Source: Acidimicrobiales bacterium (GTDB lineage: Bacteria; Actinomycetota; Acidimicrobiia; Acidimicrobiales; Poriferisodalaceae). Taken from it: DNA of 64,000 bases. Positions 1 through 7,278 of the stretch are shown here, one piece after another (the first letter of the stretch is position 1; each line of letters opens with the position of its first letter). The stretch lies in assembly GCA_041394185.1 (NCBI GenBank), contig JAWKIQ010000006.1:1-64000 (forward strand), in the 5' to 3' direction. A program made the translations under genes and the position numbers. The notes beneath the pieces were generated by a model, which was not told where the DNA came from, made no database searches, and worked only from the letters and a program-made list of their open reading frames with translations.

Positions 1-454
1 GTGTGTCGAGCGAACCGGCTACTGCCATCTCTTCGAGGTCGGCCCAGTCCTTGGTTCGGTTGAAGAATGCCTTGAACACGGCCAGGTCGCTGCAGGCCAA
101 GAAGGGAACGTCGGCGCCGCCGAAGCGCTCGAGCCTGGCTCGGCGACTCGCTTGGTCGTGGAACGGTGTGGTGTTGAAGAACACATCGACCGGTGTCTCG
201 CCCCACCACAGCCGGGTCTGGCCATCCCTAGAGATTGCTGCGCGGTCTTCTTCGGTGATCTCGATGTCGGCTGGGAGGCACCGCAGGGCCAAGTCGGCGG
301 CGGCGGCTTCTACGAATAGGTTGACGTCGATGTCGATGGTCGCCCTGGCCCGCTCTGTGCACCAGGCCAGGGCAAGCGCTCCGCCGAACGCATGGGCAAT
401 ACCGCCGTCAGAAAGGTGGCGGTGAAGCGTGATGATTTGTTCGACGAGCGTCAT
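1..454 (-). CDS. Nucleotidyltransferase-fold protein, likely toxin partner of the XRE gene (partial)
   Basis: The gene runs leftward off the window edge, so about 151 N-terminal residues are visible. The start ATG at 454-452 overlaps the TGA of the upstream XRE gene (ATGA), which implies translational coupling. Residues 16-45 show a small Gly-rich segment (FGGALALAW) followed by TIDIDVNLF, matching the hG[GS]...DxD signature of the minimal nucleotidyltransferase fold found in AbiEii/MenT-like toxins. Later segments (FFNTTPFHDQ, FLACSDLAVFKAFFNRTKDWADLEEM) are typical of small AbiEii-like proteins encoded next to HTH antitoxins. The motif and the coupling are seen; the toxin role is inferred from the family. 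The C-terminus is outside the window, so total length and the third catalytic acidic residue cannot be checked. Confidence 0.72.
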   Translation of the reverse strand, partial: MTLVEQIITLHRHLSDGGIAHAFGGALALAWCTERARATIDIDVNLFVEAAAADLALRCLPADIEITEEDRAAISRDGQTRLWWGETPVDVFFNTTPFHDQASRRARLERFGGADVPFLACSDLAVFKAFFNRTKDWADLEEMAVAGSLDT

Positions 455-768
455 CGGGCCCTGGCGAACACTGGAGCCTGCAGGGTGGGAGAGTGGCGGG
501 CCGGGAACTGGGCGGCGAGCTCGAGCACAGCGGCAAGCTCGTCGCCTTTGCTGCCACCCAGGCCGCTGCGGTGTCGGCGTGTCAGCTGAACGTCGGAGGC
601 ATACCCGCAGGCGCGAAGAATCCGGTCGAGCGTGGCGACGTTGGGCGACTTCCTGCCCGACTCGTAGGCCGCGATCGTCGAATGTGATGTTGCGGCCGCG
701 GCGGCAAGCTCTCGAAGCGTCAGTCCCGAACCCAATCGGGCCTCTCTAATCAGACTCGCTGCATCCAT
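451..768 (-). CDS. XRE-family helix-turn-helix regulator, likely antitoxin
   Basis: A 105-residue protein. Residues 1-60 form a classic Cro/C1-type HTH: LIREARLGSGLTLRELA, then AAATSHSTIAAYESGRKSPN and TLDRIL. The rest is a short charged and Ala-rich tail. It overlaps the next leftward gene (nucleotidyltransferase fold) by four bases, the usual antitoxin-first order. The start at 768 lies six bases after a TACCAT -10 element (780-775), so the transcript is probably leaderless. An 18-bp palindrome (777-794) covers that -10 element and is the likely site for autorepression. A plain regulator unrelated to toxin-antitoxin activity remains possible. Confidence 0.85.
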   Translation of the reverse strand: MDAASLIREARLGSGLTLRELAAAAATSHSTIAAYESGRKSPNVATLDRILRACGYASDVQLTRRHRSGLGGSKGDELAAVLELAAQFPARHSPTLQAPVFARAR

Positions 769-776
769 ACCGTCAT

Positions 777-794
777 GGTATCCGAACGGATACC
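777..794. promoter_or_regulatory. Palindromic operator candidate over the XRE promoter
   Basis: GGTATCCGAACGGATACC has two perfect 8-base arms around AA. It overlaps the leftward -10 element TACCAT (780-775) of the XRE gene. A related copy lies at 837-856 in front of the rightward RHH gene. Binding by the XRE or the RHH protein is inference. Confidence 0.6.
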
Positions 795-836
795 ACGGTA
801 GGCAGATTCTTTGGTCCCATCGCTCTCTCTACCCTC

Positions 837-856
837 GGTATCCCGATCGGTATACT
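837..856. promoter_or_regulatory. Second palindromic operator candidate with leaderless -10 for the RHH-Doc pair
   Basis: The 20 bases from 837 read GGTATCCCGATCGGTATACT. Each half matches the other at 8 of 10 positions, and the core resembles the palindrome at 777-794. Its last six bases, TATACT (851-856), form a near-ideal -10 element six bases before the ATG at 863, so the RHH-Doc mRNA should start at or next to the A of the ATG. No convincing -35 box was seen at the usual distance. Confidence 0.55.
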
Positions 857-862
857 CGGGGG

Positions 863-1063
863 ATGGCCTCGATGACCACGATCAAAGTCTCGACCGAAAC
901 TCGCGATCGGCTCCGCGCCATGTTTCCCGACGCGACGATGGACGATGCGGTCAACGCTGCGTGCGACGCACTTGCAGACCAGCAGATGCTCGAGCGTCTC
1001 GACGCAATAGCGGCCAAAGTGATGACGGTCCACGGTGAAGCGCTGGACCGGCTGGGACGTTGA
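863..1063 (+). CDS. Ribbon-helix-helix antitoxin of a Doc-type pair
   Basis: A 66-residue protein. Residues 5-20 (TTIKVSTETRDRLRAM) form a typical RHH beta-strand and first helix, followed by PDATMDDAVNAACDAL as the second helix. The C-terminus would contact the toxin. The stop TGA (1061-1063) overlaps the TTG start of the Doc gene. A second in-frame ATG lies at 872, but the -10 spacing favours 863. Short RHH proteins in front of Fic/Doc toxins neutralise the toxin and repress the operon; that role here is inferred from family and context. Confidence 0.8.
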   Translation: MASMTTIKVSTETRDRLRAMFPDATMDDAVNAACDALADQQMLERLDAIAAKVMTVHGEALDRLGR

Positions 1064-1437
1064 TCGTCTATCTCGAACTGCGTCACGCGGTGCGGCTCGC
1101 AACCCATTTGCTCGGCGATCCGCTGCCAGTGCGCGACCTGGGGTTGCTCGATTCTGCTATCGCCCGGCCCAGGGCCTCGTTCGGTGGCGTCGACCTCTAC
1201 CCGGATCTGTGGCACAGGGCGGCGGCACTGTTGATCTCGGTCGTGGTGAACCACCCGTTGGTGGACGGAAACAAGCGTCTCGGCTGGATGTGTGCGGCTG
1301 CCATGCTCGAGTTGAACGATGTCGACATAGCGGCGGCGTCCAACGACGACGTCTATGACCTGGTGATCGACGTGGCCACCGGACTCGACGAGGTGTCGCA
1401 AGTGGCTCGCCGCCTGCACGGCCTGATGCAGAGCTGA
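1060..1437 (+). CDS. doc: Doc-type Fic-fold toxin
   Basis: A 125-residue protein of normal Doc length. The catalytic motif is HPLVDGNKR (residues 65-73), a good match to H-x-F-x-D-G-N-K-R with Leu in place of Phe. Known Doc proteins are kinases that phosphorylate elongation factor Tu and stop translation; Fic relatives AMPylate. The start is TTG (1060-1062) overlapping the antitoxin stop (TTGA), a weak start that would keep toxin below antitoxin. Upstream residues LLDSAIARPRASFGG are also typical of the family. Toxicity is not shown by sequence alone. Confidence 0.88.
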   Translation: MIVYLELRHAVRLATHLLGDPLPVRDLGLLDSAIARPRASFGGVDLYPDLWHRAAALLISVVVNHPLVDGNKRLGWMCAAAMLELNDVDIAAASNDDVYDLVIDVATGLDEVSQVARRLHGLMQS

Positions 1438-1444
1438 GCTCTGA

Positions 1445-1460
1445 TCGGGGCGCTCCCCGA
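1445..1460. terminator. Hairpin just downstream of doc
   Basis: Arms TCGGGG (1445-1450) and CCCCGA (1455-1460) flank a 4-base loop eight bases after the doc stop. There is no T-tract, so this is a weak terminator candidate for the RHH-Doc transcript. Confidence 0.35.
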
Positions 1461-1537
1461 CGCGACAGGCGCTGTCCCACCGCTTGGATGGGTTCTTCGC
1501 ACCTTCCCCTCGATGTGACAACAACCCGAGGGTTACC

Positions 1538-1627
1538 ATGATTTCTGATGCGAACCGCCGACACCTTCACGACCGGCTCGTTCCGGCAATCGGCCCCGAG
1601 GCGAGCGAGATTCTCTTGCCGCACTGA
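1538..1627 (+). pseudogene. 29-codon ORF, possible remnant of a longer gene
   Basis: ATG at 1538 opens a 29-residue reading frame (it begins MISDANRRHLHDRLVPAIG and ends EASEILLPH) that stops at 1625-1627. The wording is protein-like and resembles, from memory, the N-terminus of longer actinobacterial proteins, with the stop falling where homologues would continue. Nothing recognisable follows before the leuA stop at 1666. It lies in the 228-base gap between the convergent doc and leuA genes, which otherwise holds only the hairpin at 1445-1460. It could equally be chance. Confidence 0.25.
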
Positions 1628-1665
1628 TCATCGCCGCGGGCGCTCTGCTGTAGCTACACCGGGTT

Positions 1666-3348
1666 CTAGGTGCGGTTGATGGCGCTGACGAGTGCTTTCA
1701 TCGAGGCGGTGACGATGTTGGGGTGTACGCCGACGCCCCAGAAGACGTCGCCGTTGGGGTTCTCGATTTCGACATACGCGGCTGCGCTGGCGTCGGCAGA
1801 GGTGCCCATGGAGTGTTCGGTGTAGTCGACAAGGACACACTCGATGCCGCACTCCTTTTCTATGGCGTGCTTGAACGCCGAGAGGGGGCCGTTGCCGGTG
1901 CCCTTGATGATGCGCTGATCGCCGTTGAGCATGACGGTCGCCTCGACCTCGACCTCGTCTGATGCGTTGGAGTCGTAGCTGGACTTGTGGCCGACGTAGG
2001 TGAGGGGCCTGGTGGTGTTGAGGTAGGTCTCCTCGAAGGTCTTGTAGATGGCGTCTGGCAAGATCTCGCCGCCGTCGTCGGTGATCTTCTGGATGACTCG
2101 GGCGAACTCGATCTGCAGGCGGCGGGGCATGTCGATGCCGTAGTCGTTCTTCAACACATAGGCGACACCACCCTTGCCGCTCTGCGAGTTGACCCTGATG
2201 ATGTCCTGATAGGTGCGACCCAGGTGGGCGGGGTCGACCGGCAGGTAGGGGACCTCCCACTCGCCGTACTCGTCGCCGATGGCCTCGAAGCCCTTCTTGA
2301 TGGCGTCTTGATGGCTGCCGCTGAAGGCGGTGTAGACCAGGTCGCCAACCCATGGATGCCGCGGATGCACCTCGATCTGGTTGCAGTATTCGGACACCCG
2401 GCGGGCATGGTCGATGCGGCTGAAGTCGATCTCGGGATCGACGCCCTGGGTGAACATGTTGATGCCCAAGGTGACGATGTCGACGTTGCCCGTGCGCTCG
2501 CCGTTGCCGAACAAGGTGCCCTCGATGCGGTCTGCGCCTGCCATGAGGCCCATCTCGGCGGCCGCCACAGCGGTGCCGCGGTCGTTGTGCGGGTGCAGCG
2601 ACAAGATGACCCGATCGCGGTCGCTGAAGTTGCGGTGGCAGTACTCGATCATGTCGGCGTACAGGTTGGGCGTAGACATCTCGACCGTTGCCGGCAGGTT
2701 GATGATGCACGGATCGTCGGCCGACGAGCCGAAGGTGTCCATGACCCGCTCGGAGATCTCGATTGCGAAATCGATCTCGGTGCCGGTGAAGCTCTCTGGC
2801 GAGTACTCGAAGCGGATGTTGGGGTTGCCGCTCTGCTCGCGCAGCCTGGTGCACAGCTCGGCGCCCTGCACAGCGATGTCGATGATGCCGTCGTAGTCGA
2901 GGCCGAACACGACGCGTCGCTGGAGGGTGGAAGTGGAGTTGTAGAGGTGAACGATTGCCCGGTTGCAGCCGGCCAGGCTCTCGAAGGTGCGCTCGATGAT
3001 TTCAGGACGAGACTGGGTCAGCACCTGGATGGTGACGTCGTCGGGGATCTTGTTGCCCTCGATCAGCTCGCGCAGGAAGTCGAAGTCGGGCTGGGATGCC
3101 GCCGGAAACCCGACCTCGATCTCCTTGTAGCCCATCTCGACCAGCAGCTCGAACATCTCGTGCTTGCGGGCAACATCCATGGGGTCGATGAGGGCCTGGT
3201 TGCCGTCGCGCAGGTCTACCGAACACCAGGTGGGGGCCTTGGTGATGCGGGCATCTGGCCAGGTGCGGTCGGTCAGATTGGGGGCGTAGGCGTACGGAAC
3301 GTACTTGTCGAAGGGCATTCGGCTCGGCTGCTGAGCTGACGTCTTCAT
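1666..3348 (-). CDS. leuA: 2-isopropylmalate synthase
   Basis: A 560-residue protein that condenses acetyl-CoA with 2-oxoisovalerate in the first committed step of leucine synthesis. The N-terminus PSRMPFDKYVPYAYAPNLTDRTWPD is typical of the long actinobacterial LeuA. The HMGL-like barrel follows with the substrate and metal motif SVDLRDGNQALIDPM, the HPHNDRGTAVAAAE motif and LFGNGERTGNVDIVTL. The last 120 or so residues form the leucine-binding regulatory domain. The start ATG at 3348 has an AGAGG Shine-Dalgarno about eight bases upstream. Reading the frame further upstream would run through the leader and the divergent gene, so longer versions are rejected. It is preceded by a leader peptide and attenuator-like hairpins (3419-3515), so leucine-dependent transcription attenuation is likely in addition to allosteric feedback. 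Confidence 0.96.
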   Translation of the reverse strand: MKTSAQQPSRMPFDKYVPYAYAPNLTDRTWPDARITKAPTWCSVDLRDGNQALIDPMDVARKHEMFELLVEMGYKEIEVGFPAASQPDFDFLRELIEGNKIPDDVTIQVLTQSRPEIIERTFESLAGCNRAIVHLYNSTSTLQRRVVFGLDYDGIIDIAVQGAELCTRLREQSGNPNIRFEYSPESFTGTEIDFAIEISERVMDTFGSSADDPCIINLPATVEMSTPNLYADMIEYCHRNFSDRDRVILSLHPHNDRGTAVAAAEMGLMAGADRIEGTLFGNGERTGNVDIVTLGINMFTQGVDPEIDFSRIDHARRVSEYCNQIEVHPRHPWVGDLVYTAFSGSHQDAIKKGFEAIGDEYGEWEVPYLPVDPAHLGRTYQDIIRVNSQSGKGGVAYVLKNDYGIDMPRRLQIEFARVIQKITDDGGEILPDAIYKTFEETYLNTTRPLTYVGHKSSYDSNASDEVEVEATVMLNGDQRIIKGTGNGPLSAFKHAIEKECGIECVLVDYTEHSMGTSADASAAAYVEIENPNGDVFWGVGVHPNIVTASMKALVSAINRT

Positions 3349-3418
3349 GATGTTGACCTCTGTGAATCGTTGGCTGCTGTGTGAACCAGGGACTGCGAAT
3401 CGAACCCGAAAACCAAAA

Positions 3419-3477
3419 GAACCCCCCGGCCCGTGGGCACAGGAGGTTCGGCGGGTGCCGGTATGTGGGCACCCACC
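3419..3477 (-). promoter_or_regulatory. Leucine attenuator hairpins of leuA
   Basis: Read on the minus strand, a 10-bp stem (arms 3477-3468 and 3459-3450, one G-U pair, 8-base loop) begins at the leader-peptide stop codon. A second stem follows: GAACCTCC (3449-3442) with GGGGGGTTC (3427-3419), and then TTTTGGTTTT, which is terminator-like. A ribosome stalled on the Leu codons would cover the first 5' arm and free GGCAC (3459-3455) to pair with GTGCC inside the second hairpin loop. That switch is inference; the stems are seen. Confidence 0.65.
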
Positions 3478-3515
3478 TACATGAGGAGGAGAAGCGACGC
3501 GGAGAAATGGCTCAC
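3477..3515 (-). CDS. leuL: leuA leader peptide with four consecutive Leu codons
   Basis: GTG at 3515 opens a 12-residue peptide, MSHFSASLLLLM, with Leu codons CTT CTC CTC CTC just before ATG TAG. This is the hallmark of ribosome-mediated attenuation. The -10 element TACCAT ends seven bases before the GTG, so the leader peptide itself is probably translated from a leaderless transcript. The attenuator stems begin at its stop codon. No Shine-Dalgarno is needed or seen. Confidence 0.75.
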   Translation of the reverse strand: MSHFSASLLLLM

Positions 3516-3522
3516 GGGAAGT

Positions 3523-3551
3523 ATGGTAACCAGGTCGTTTACAGGGTGCAA
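3523..3551 (-). promoter_or_regulatory. leuA promoter
   Basis: On the minus strand, TTGCAC (3551-3546) and TACCAT (3528-3523) are separated by 17 bases, a good sigma-70-type match. The predicted transcription start is at the GTG of the leader peptide. It interleaves with the divergent promoter at 3538-3567. Confidence 0.65.
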
Positions 3552-3567
3552 CCCTGACCCCTAATGT
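3538..3567 (+). promoter_or_regulatory. Promoter of the BY-kinase gene
   Basis: TTTACA (3538-3543) and TAATGT (3562-3567) are 18 bases apart, 21 bases before the GTG at 3589. It physically overlaps the leuA promoter on the other strand, so the two cannot easily be occupied at once. Confidence 0.5.
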
Positions 3568-3588
3568 GTCCGCAGTCGGGTTGGGCGC

Positions 3589-5211
3589 GTGCGACGAAAC
3601 GATTGGACACCGGTGGCCGACAGTCGATACTTGGACGAAGACGAACTGATAACTCGCCGTGCGCTTCGTTCCCTGCGCAAGGCGGCGCCAATCGCCGTCC
3701 TGGTGGCCATCGCAGCCGGGCTGGCTGCCTTCCTGACCCAGACCGTCAGCGACCCCACCTATAGCTCGAAAGCATCGGTGGAACTGACCGACGAGGCCGC
3801 AGCGGGCATCGGTGCGTCGAGAACCCGCAACGACGCTTTGCAAGAGATCGCCGCCCAGCTGCTGCGCCTGGAGTCTGCCGAGTTCGAGGTGGCGGTGGCC
3901 GAGCGGATGGGCGACCAGGGCGACGACCTGATTCGCTTCTTCGGGACGAACAGCGAAGAAACGCCCGTCATCGTCATCACCGCCGAGGCCACCAACGCCC
4001 AGGCCGCCCAACTGGGCGTAGACGCCGCCGTCGACGAATTCGTCGCCCAACGCGTGGTCGAGTCGAACGAGAACCTCAGCCGCGAGCTGACTCCACTTCG
4101 CGAACAGCGCGACCAGGTGCTGGCCGACATCGACGCCCTTCGAGCCCAACTGGACGAGGCCCGGGCCAACGGCGCCACCCAGGACGAGATCTCGATCCTC
4201 GAGAACCGCACCGGCCAGGCGCTGGACCGCCTTGGCGACTATGACAAGGCCATTCAAGAGCGCGAGTTCCTGATCGCCAGCTCGGCCGGCGAGGTTCGCG
4301 TGATCAACCGGGCAACGCCAGCTGTCGAGTCAGCCCAGAGTTCGATCATGAGGCCCGTGCAGATCGCCGTGTTGGCGTTGGTGCTGACCCTGATCGCCGC
4401 CGTGGTGATCTCGCGTGTTCGGGGAAAGCTGAACCTGCTTGACGACGTACGCGCCGTCGCCGGCCCCGACGTGCCGATCCTGGCGACGATTCCGAAGTTC
4501 CGCAAGAAGTTCTCCGACGGCAGCGCTGCATTGGTAGTGGGCCGACGCAACGCCAGGCGCGAAGCCGAGGCGTTCCGCTACATGCGCACCGCGATCGAGG
4601 TCGCCACCGAAGGCCAGACCCCATTGGTGGTGGCGTTCACCAGCGCCAACCCGAACGAAGGCAAGAGCGTGACGGCCGGCAACTATGCCCTGGCCATGGC
4701 ACGCTCTGGCCGGTCGACGGTGGTGCTGGACGGCGACCTGCTGAACTCGACCGTGTCCGAGCTGTTCGACGCCGAAGGCCAGAACGCATTCGCCGCCGTT
4801 ATGCACGGCAATGTCGACCCCACCACGGAACAGTGGTTCGAATACCCGACCAGCGGCGAGCCCGTGACCCTTCTGGTGTCGCCAAAGGCCAAGAACTCGG
4901 CCAGCCGTTATGAGCTGGCGTCGAGTCACGTCAACGCCGTGTACGGCAAGCTCGAAACCAGCTGGAACACCGTGGTGGTCGACTGCCCGCCCGCACTGGC
5001 CGTCAGCGACGCGCTGGTGCTTGCCAAGGAAGCCGACGTGGCCATCCTGGTCGTACGCATGGGCAAGACCAGCCGTCGCGAGCTCGACAACGCCCTGATC
5101 CAGTGCGAACAAGCCGGCGTGCGCCTGGCCGGAATAGTCACCACACACTCGACCGAGAAAGCCGAGTCGTACTACGGCTATGGCTACTCGTATGGCGGCG
5201 GTGGCGAATAG
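3589..5211 (+). CDS. Wzz-type polysaccharide co-polymerase with BY-kinase domain
   Basis: A 540-residue membrane protein that would control chain length and export of a capsule or exopolysaccharide. A first transmembrane helix (about 33-50) is followed by an extracytoplasmic coiled-coil region (about 60-240), a second helix (about 249-270), then a cytoplasmic BY-kinase. The kinase shows the Walker A variant TSANPNEGKSVTAG (about 350-363), Walker A' VVLDGDLL and Walker B VVVDCPPAL. The tail ends in a tyrosine cluster, SYYGYGYSYGGGGE, the usual autophosphorylation site. The fused layout is common in actinobacteria and Firmicutes-type systems. The start is GTG; the promoter at 3538-3567 supports it. 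A second Wzz-like protein without kinase lies at 8487-9266. Confidence 0.9.
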   Translation: MRRNDWTPVADSRYLDEDELITRRALRSLRKAAPIAVLVAIAAGLAAFLTQTVSDPTYSSKASVELTDEAAAGIGASRTRNDALQEIAAQLLRLESAEFEVAVAERMGDQGDDLIRFFGTNSEETPVIVITAEATNAQAAQLGVDAAVDEFVAQRVVESNENLSRELTPLREQRDQVLADIDALRAQLDEARANGATQDEISILENRTGQALDRLGDYDKAIQEREFLIASSAGEVRVINRATPAVESAQSSIMRPVQIAVLALVLTLIAAVVISRVRGKLNLLDDVRAVAGPDVPILATIPKFRKKFSDGSAALVVGRRNARREAEAFRYMRTAIEVATEGQTPLVVAFTSANPNEGKSVTAGNYALAMARSGRSTVVLDGDLLNSTVSELFDAEGQNAFAAVMHGNVDPTTEQWFEYPTSGEPVTLLVSPKAKNSASRYELASSHVNAVYGKLETSWNTVVVDCPPALAVSDALVLAKEADVAILVVRMGKTSRRELDNALIQCEQAGVRLAGIVTTHSTEKAESYYGYGYSYGGGGE

Positions 5212-5220
5212 CCGCCCGGG

Positions 5221-7278
5221 TCAGATGGTCTCCTGGCGGCCGTACAGGTAGGCCGCAGCGGCACCCTGCTCCATCGCTTCCTGCACGTCGAAGCTGTGCT
5301 CGTCGCGGTGCAGGCTCCACACACCCTCGTTATCGAGATGCCACGCGATGGCGTCCTCGTCGAGATAGAGGTCGATCATGCGGTTGAGCCGGTCGACATC
5401 GTTGGGCGAGCTGACGGGGGCCAAACACTCGACGCGGCCGTCGAGGTTGCGCTGCATCATGTCGGCCGAACCGATCAGATGGTGATAGCCACGGGCCGCC
5501 GACCCGAAGCGATAGATGCGGCTGTGTTCCAGGTAGCGGCCGACGATGCTGACCACATTGATGTTCTCGGACACCCCTTCGATGTCTGGCACCAAGCAGC
5601 AGATGCCACGCACTATCAGATCGACGCGCGTGCCGCGGCGGCTGGCCTCGTACAACGCCTGGATGATCTCGGGATCGACCAGCGAGTTCATCTTCATGAC
5701 GATGTGGCCATCGTCGTAGTGGCTCTCGATGTCGATCAGCTCGAGGATGGCGGGGCGAACGCTTTGGGGCGCGATGACCAGACGGTTGAACTTGTCGTCT
5801 GCGCTGTATCCAGTGAGCGAGTTGAACAGATAGGTCAGGTCTGCGCCGACTTCGGGGTCGGAGGTGAACACGCCCAGGTCTTCGTAGATACGCGCGGTCT
5901 GGGCGTTGTAGTTGCCGGTACCGATGTGGCCATAGCGGCGGATGGTGTCGCCCTCCTGGCGCACAACCAGGGCCGTCTTGCTGTGGGTCTTTAGACCCAC
6001 GAGGCCATAGGCCACGTGCACACCAGCGCGCTCGAGGCGTCTGGCGAAACCGATGTTGGCCTCTTCGTCGAAGCGGGCCTTCAGCTCGACCAGCACCACC
6101 ACCTGCTTGCCGGCCTGGGCGGCCTCTATCAACGAGTCGACGATGGTCGAATCGGACGCGGTGCGATAGAGCGTCATCTTGATGGCCAACGTCCAGGGGT
6201 CTTTGGCTGCGCGGGCCACGAACTCTTCTACCGAGGACACGAACGACTCGTAGGGGTGGTGAACCAGCACGTCCTGGTCGCGAAGGGTCGCCCAGATGGA
6301 GCGGCCCGCGGCGCGGGCCCGCAAGAAGGCGGGGGGAATTTGCGGGGTGTAGGTCTCGTACTTGAGCTCGGGACGATCGAGGTTGTACAGCGACCACAGG
6401 CCGGTCATGTCGAGTGGGCCGTCGAGTAGGTAGATGTGCTGGGGGTCTATGCGCAGCTCGCGCTGCAGCAACTCGAGCGCCTCGTCCTCGACGTGTTGTT
6501 CGACCTCGAGGCGCACGGCGCCGCCGAAACGACGGCGGGCGAGCTGGCTCTCGATCTCTTCCATCAAGTCGGCGGCGGTGTCGTCGTCGATCTCGATGTC
6601 GGTATCGCGGGTGACGCGGAACGGCACGTGGCTGACCACATCCATGCCGGGGAACAGCTCGCCCAGATGTACGGCGATGACCTGCTCGAGCGGCACGAAC
6701 CGCTCGCCGTCTGGCATCACGACGAAGCGGGGGAGGATGGGCGGAACCTTCACCCTGGCGAACTGCAAGGCGCCACCCTCGGGATGGCGAAGGAACACGG
6801 CCAGGTTCAGCGACTTGTTGGAGATGTAGGGAAACGGGTGGGCCGGGTCTACGGCCAGCGGCGTCAGCACCGGGAACATCCGGTCGCGGAACATGACGTC
6901 GAGAAATTCGCGGTCGTCGTCGTCGAGGCTCTGCCAGTTGCTGTAAGCGATGCCCTCGGTGGCAAGCGCCGGAACCAGCTCGGTGTGGAAGATGCGCTCG
7001 GCACGCTCGTGCTGCTGCTGCACCTTCTCGCGAATGCCGGCCAGGATCTGCGAACGATTCATGGCGTCGGGTGCCAGCTTGCCTACGCCCGCGGCCAATT
7101 GGTTGACCACGCCGGCAACGCGCACCTGAAAGAACTCGTCGAGGTTGGAGCTGTGAATCGCCAAGAACTTGGCGCGCTCTAGCAGAGGAACCGTTTCGTC
7201 GTCGGCGATCGCCAGCACGCGATCGTTGAAGTCGAGCCAGCTCAGCTCACGGTTGATGTAGGGGAAGTCGTCGTCCAT
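5221..7278 (-). CDS. ppk: Polyphosphate kinase 1
   Basis: A 685-residue enzyme that reversibly polymerises the gamma-phosphate of ATP into polyphosphate. The N-terminus YINRELSWLDFNDRVLAIA and the SNLDEFFQVRVAGV motif are diagnostic of PPK1. The autophosphorylated His lies in VGLKTHSKTALV, and the second PLD-like half includes GSADMMQRNLDGRVE. Length is normal for actinobacterial PPK1. The start ATG at 7278 has GAGG six bases upstream. The gene begins inside the last 32 bases of the O-antigen-ligase-like gene, so the two are probably co-transcribed. PPK is not normally part of polysaccharide loci. Confidence 0.96.
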   Translation of the reverse strand: MDDDFPYINRELSWLDFNDRVLAIADDETVPLLERAKFLAIHSSNLDEFFQVRVAGVVNQLAAGVGKLAPDAMNRSQILAGIREKVQQQHERAERIFHTELVPALATEGIAYSNWQSLDDDDREFLDVMFRDRMFPVLTPLAVDPAHPFPYISNKSLNLAVFLRHPEGGALQFARVKVPPILPRFVVMPDGERFVPLEQVIAVHLGELFPGMDVVSHVPFRVTRDTDIEIDDDTAADLMEEIESQLARRRFGGAVRLEVEQHVEDEALELLQRELRIDPQHIYLLDGPLDMTGLWSLYNLDRPELKYETYTPQIPPAFLRARAAGRSIWATLRDQDVLVHHPYESFVSSVEEFVARAAKDPWTLAIKMTLYRTASDSTIVDSLIEAAQAGKQVVVLVELKARFDEEANIGFARRLERAGVHVAYGLVGLKTHSKTALVVRQEGDTIRRYGHIGTGNYNAQTARIYEDLGVFTSDPEVGADLTYLFNSLTGYSADDKFNRLVIAPQSVRPAILELIDIESHYDDGHIVMKMNSLVDPEIIQALYEASRRGTRVDLIVRGICCLVPDIEGVSENINVVSIVGRYLEHSRIYRFGSAARGYHHLIGSADMMQRNLDGRVECLAPVSSPNDVDRLNRMIDLYLDEDAIAWHLDNEGVWSLHRDEHSFDVQEAMEQGAAAAYLYGRQETI

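Noticed and set aside
3..425. 140-codon frame on the plus strand at the window start
   Set aside because: The minus-strand frame carries the nucleotidyltransferase motif and is coupled to the XRE gene; the plus frame is Ser/Ala/Arg-rich shadow.
1987..3339. 450-codon open frame opposite leuA
   Set aside because: Shadow of a GC-rich gene in the complementary frame, repetitive Asp/Val/Gly composition, no motif.
3349..4257. An N-terminal extension of leuA giving an 863-residue protein
   Set aside because: It is antisense to the BY-kinase gene and crosses the leuA leader; the Shine-Dalgarno and family N-terminus fix the start at 3348.
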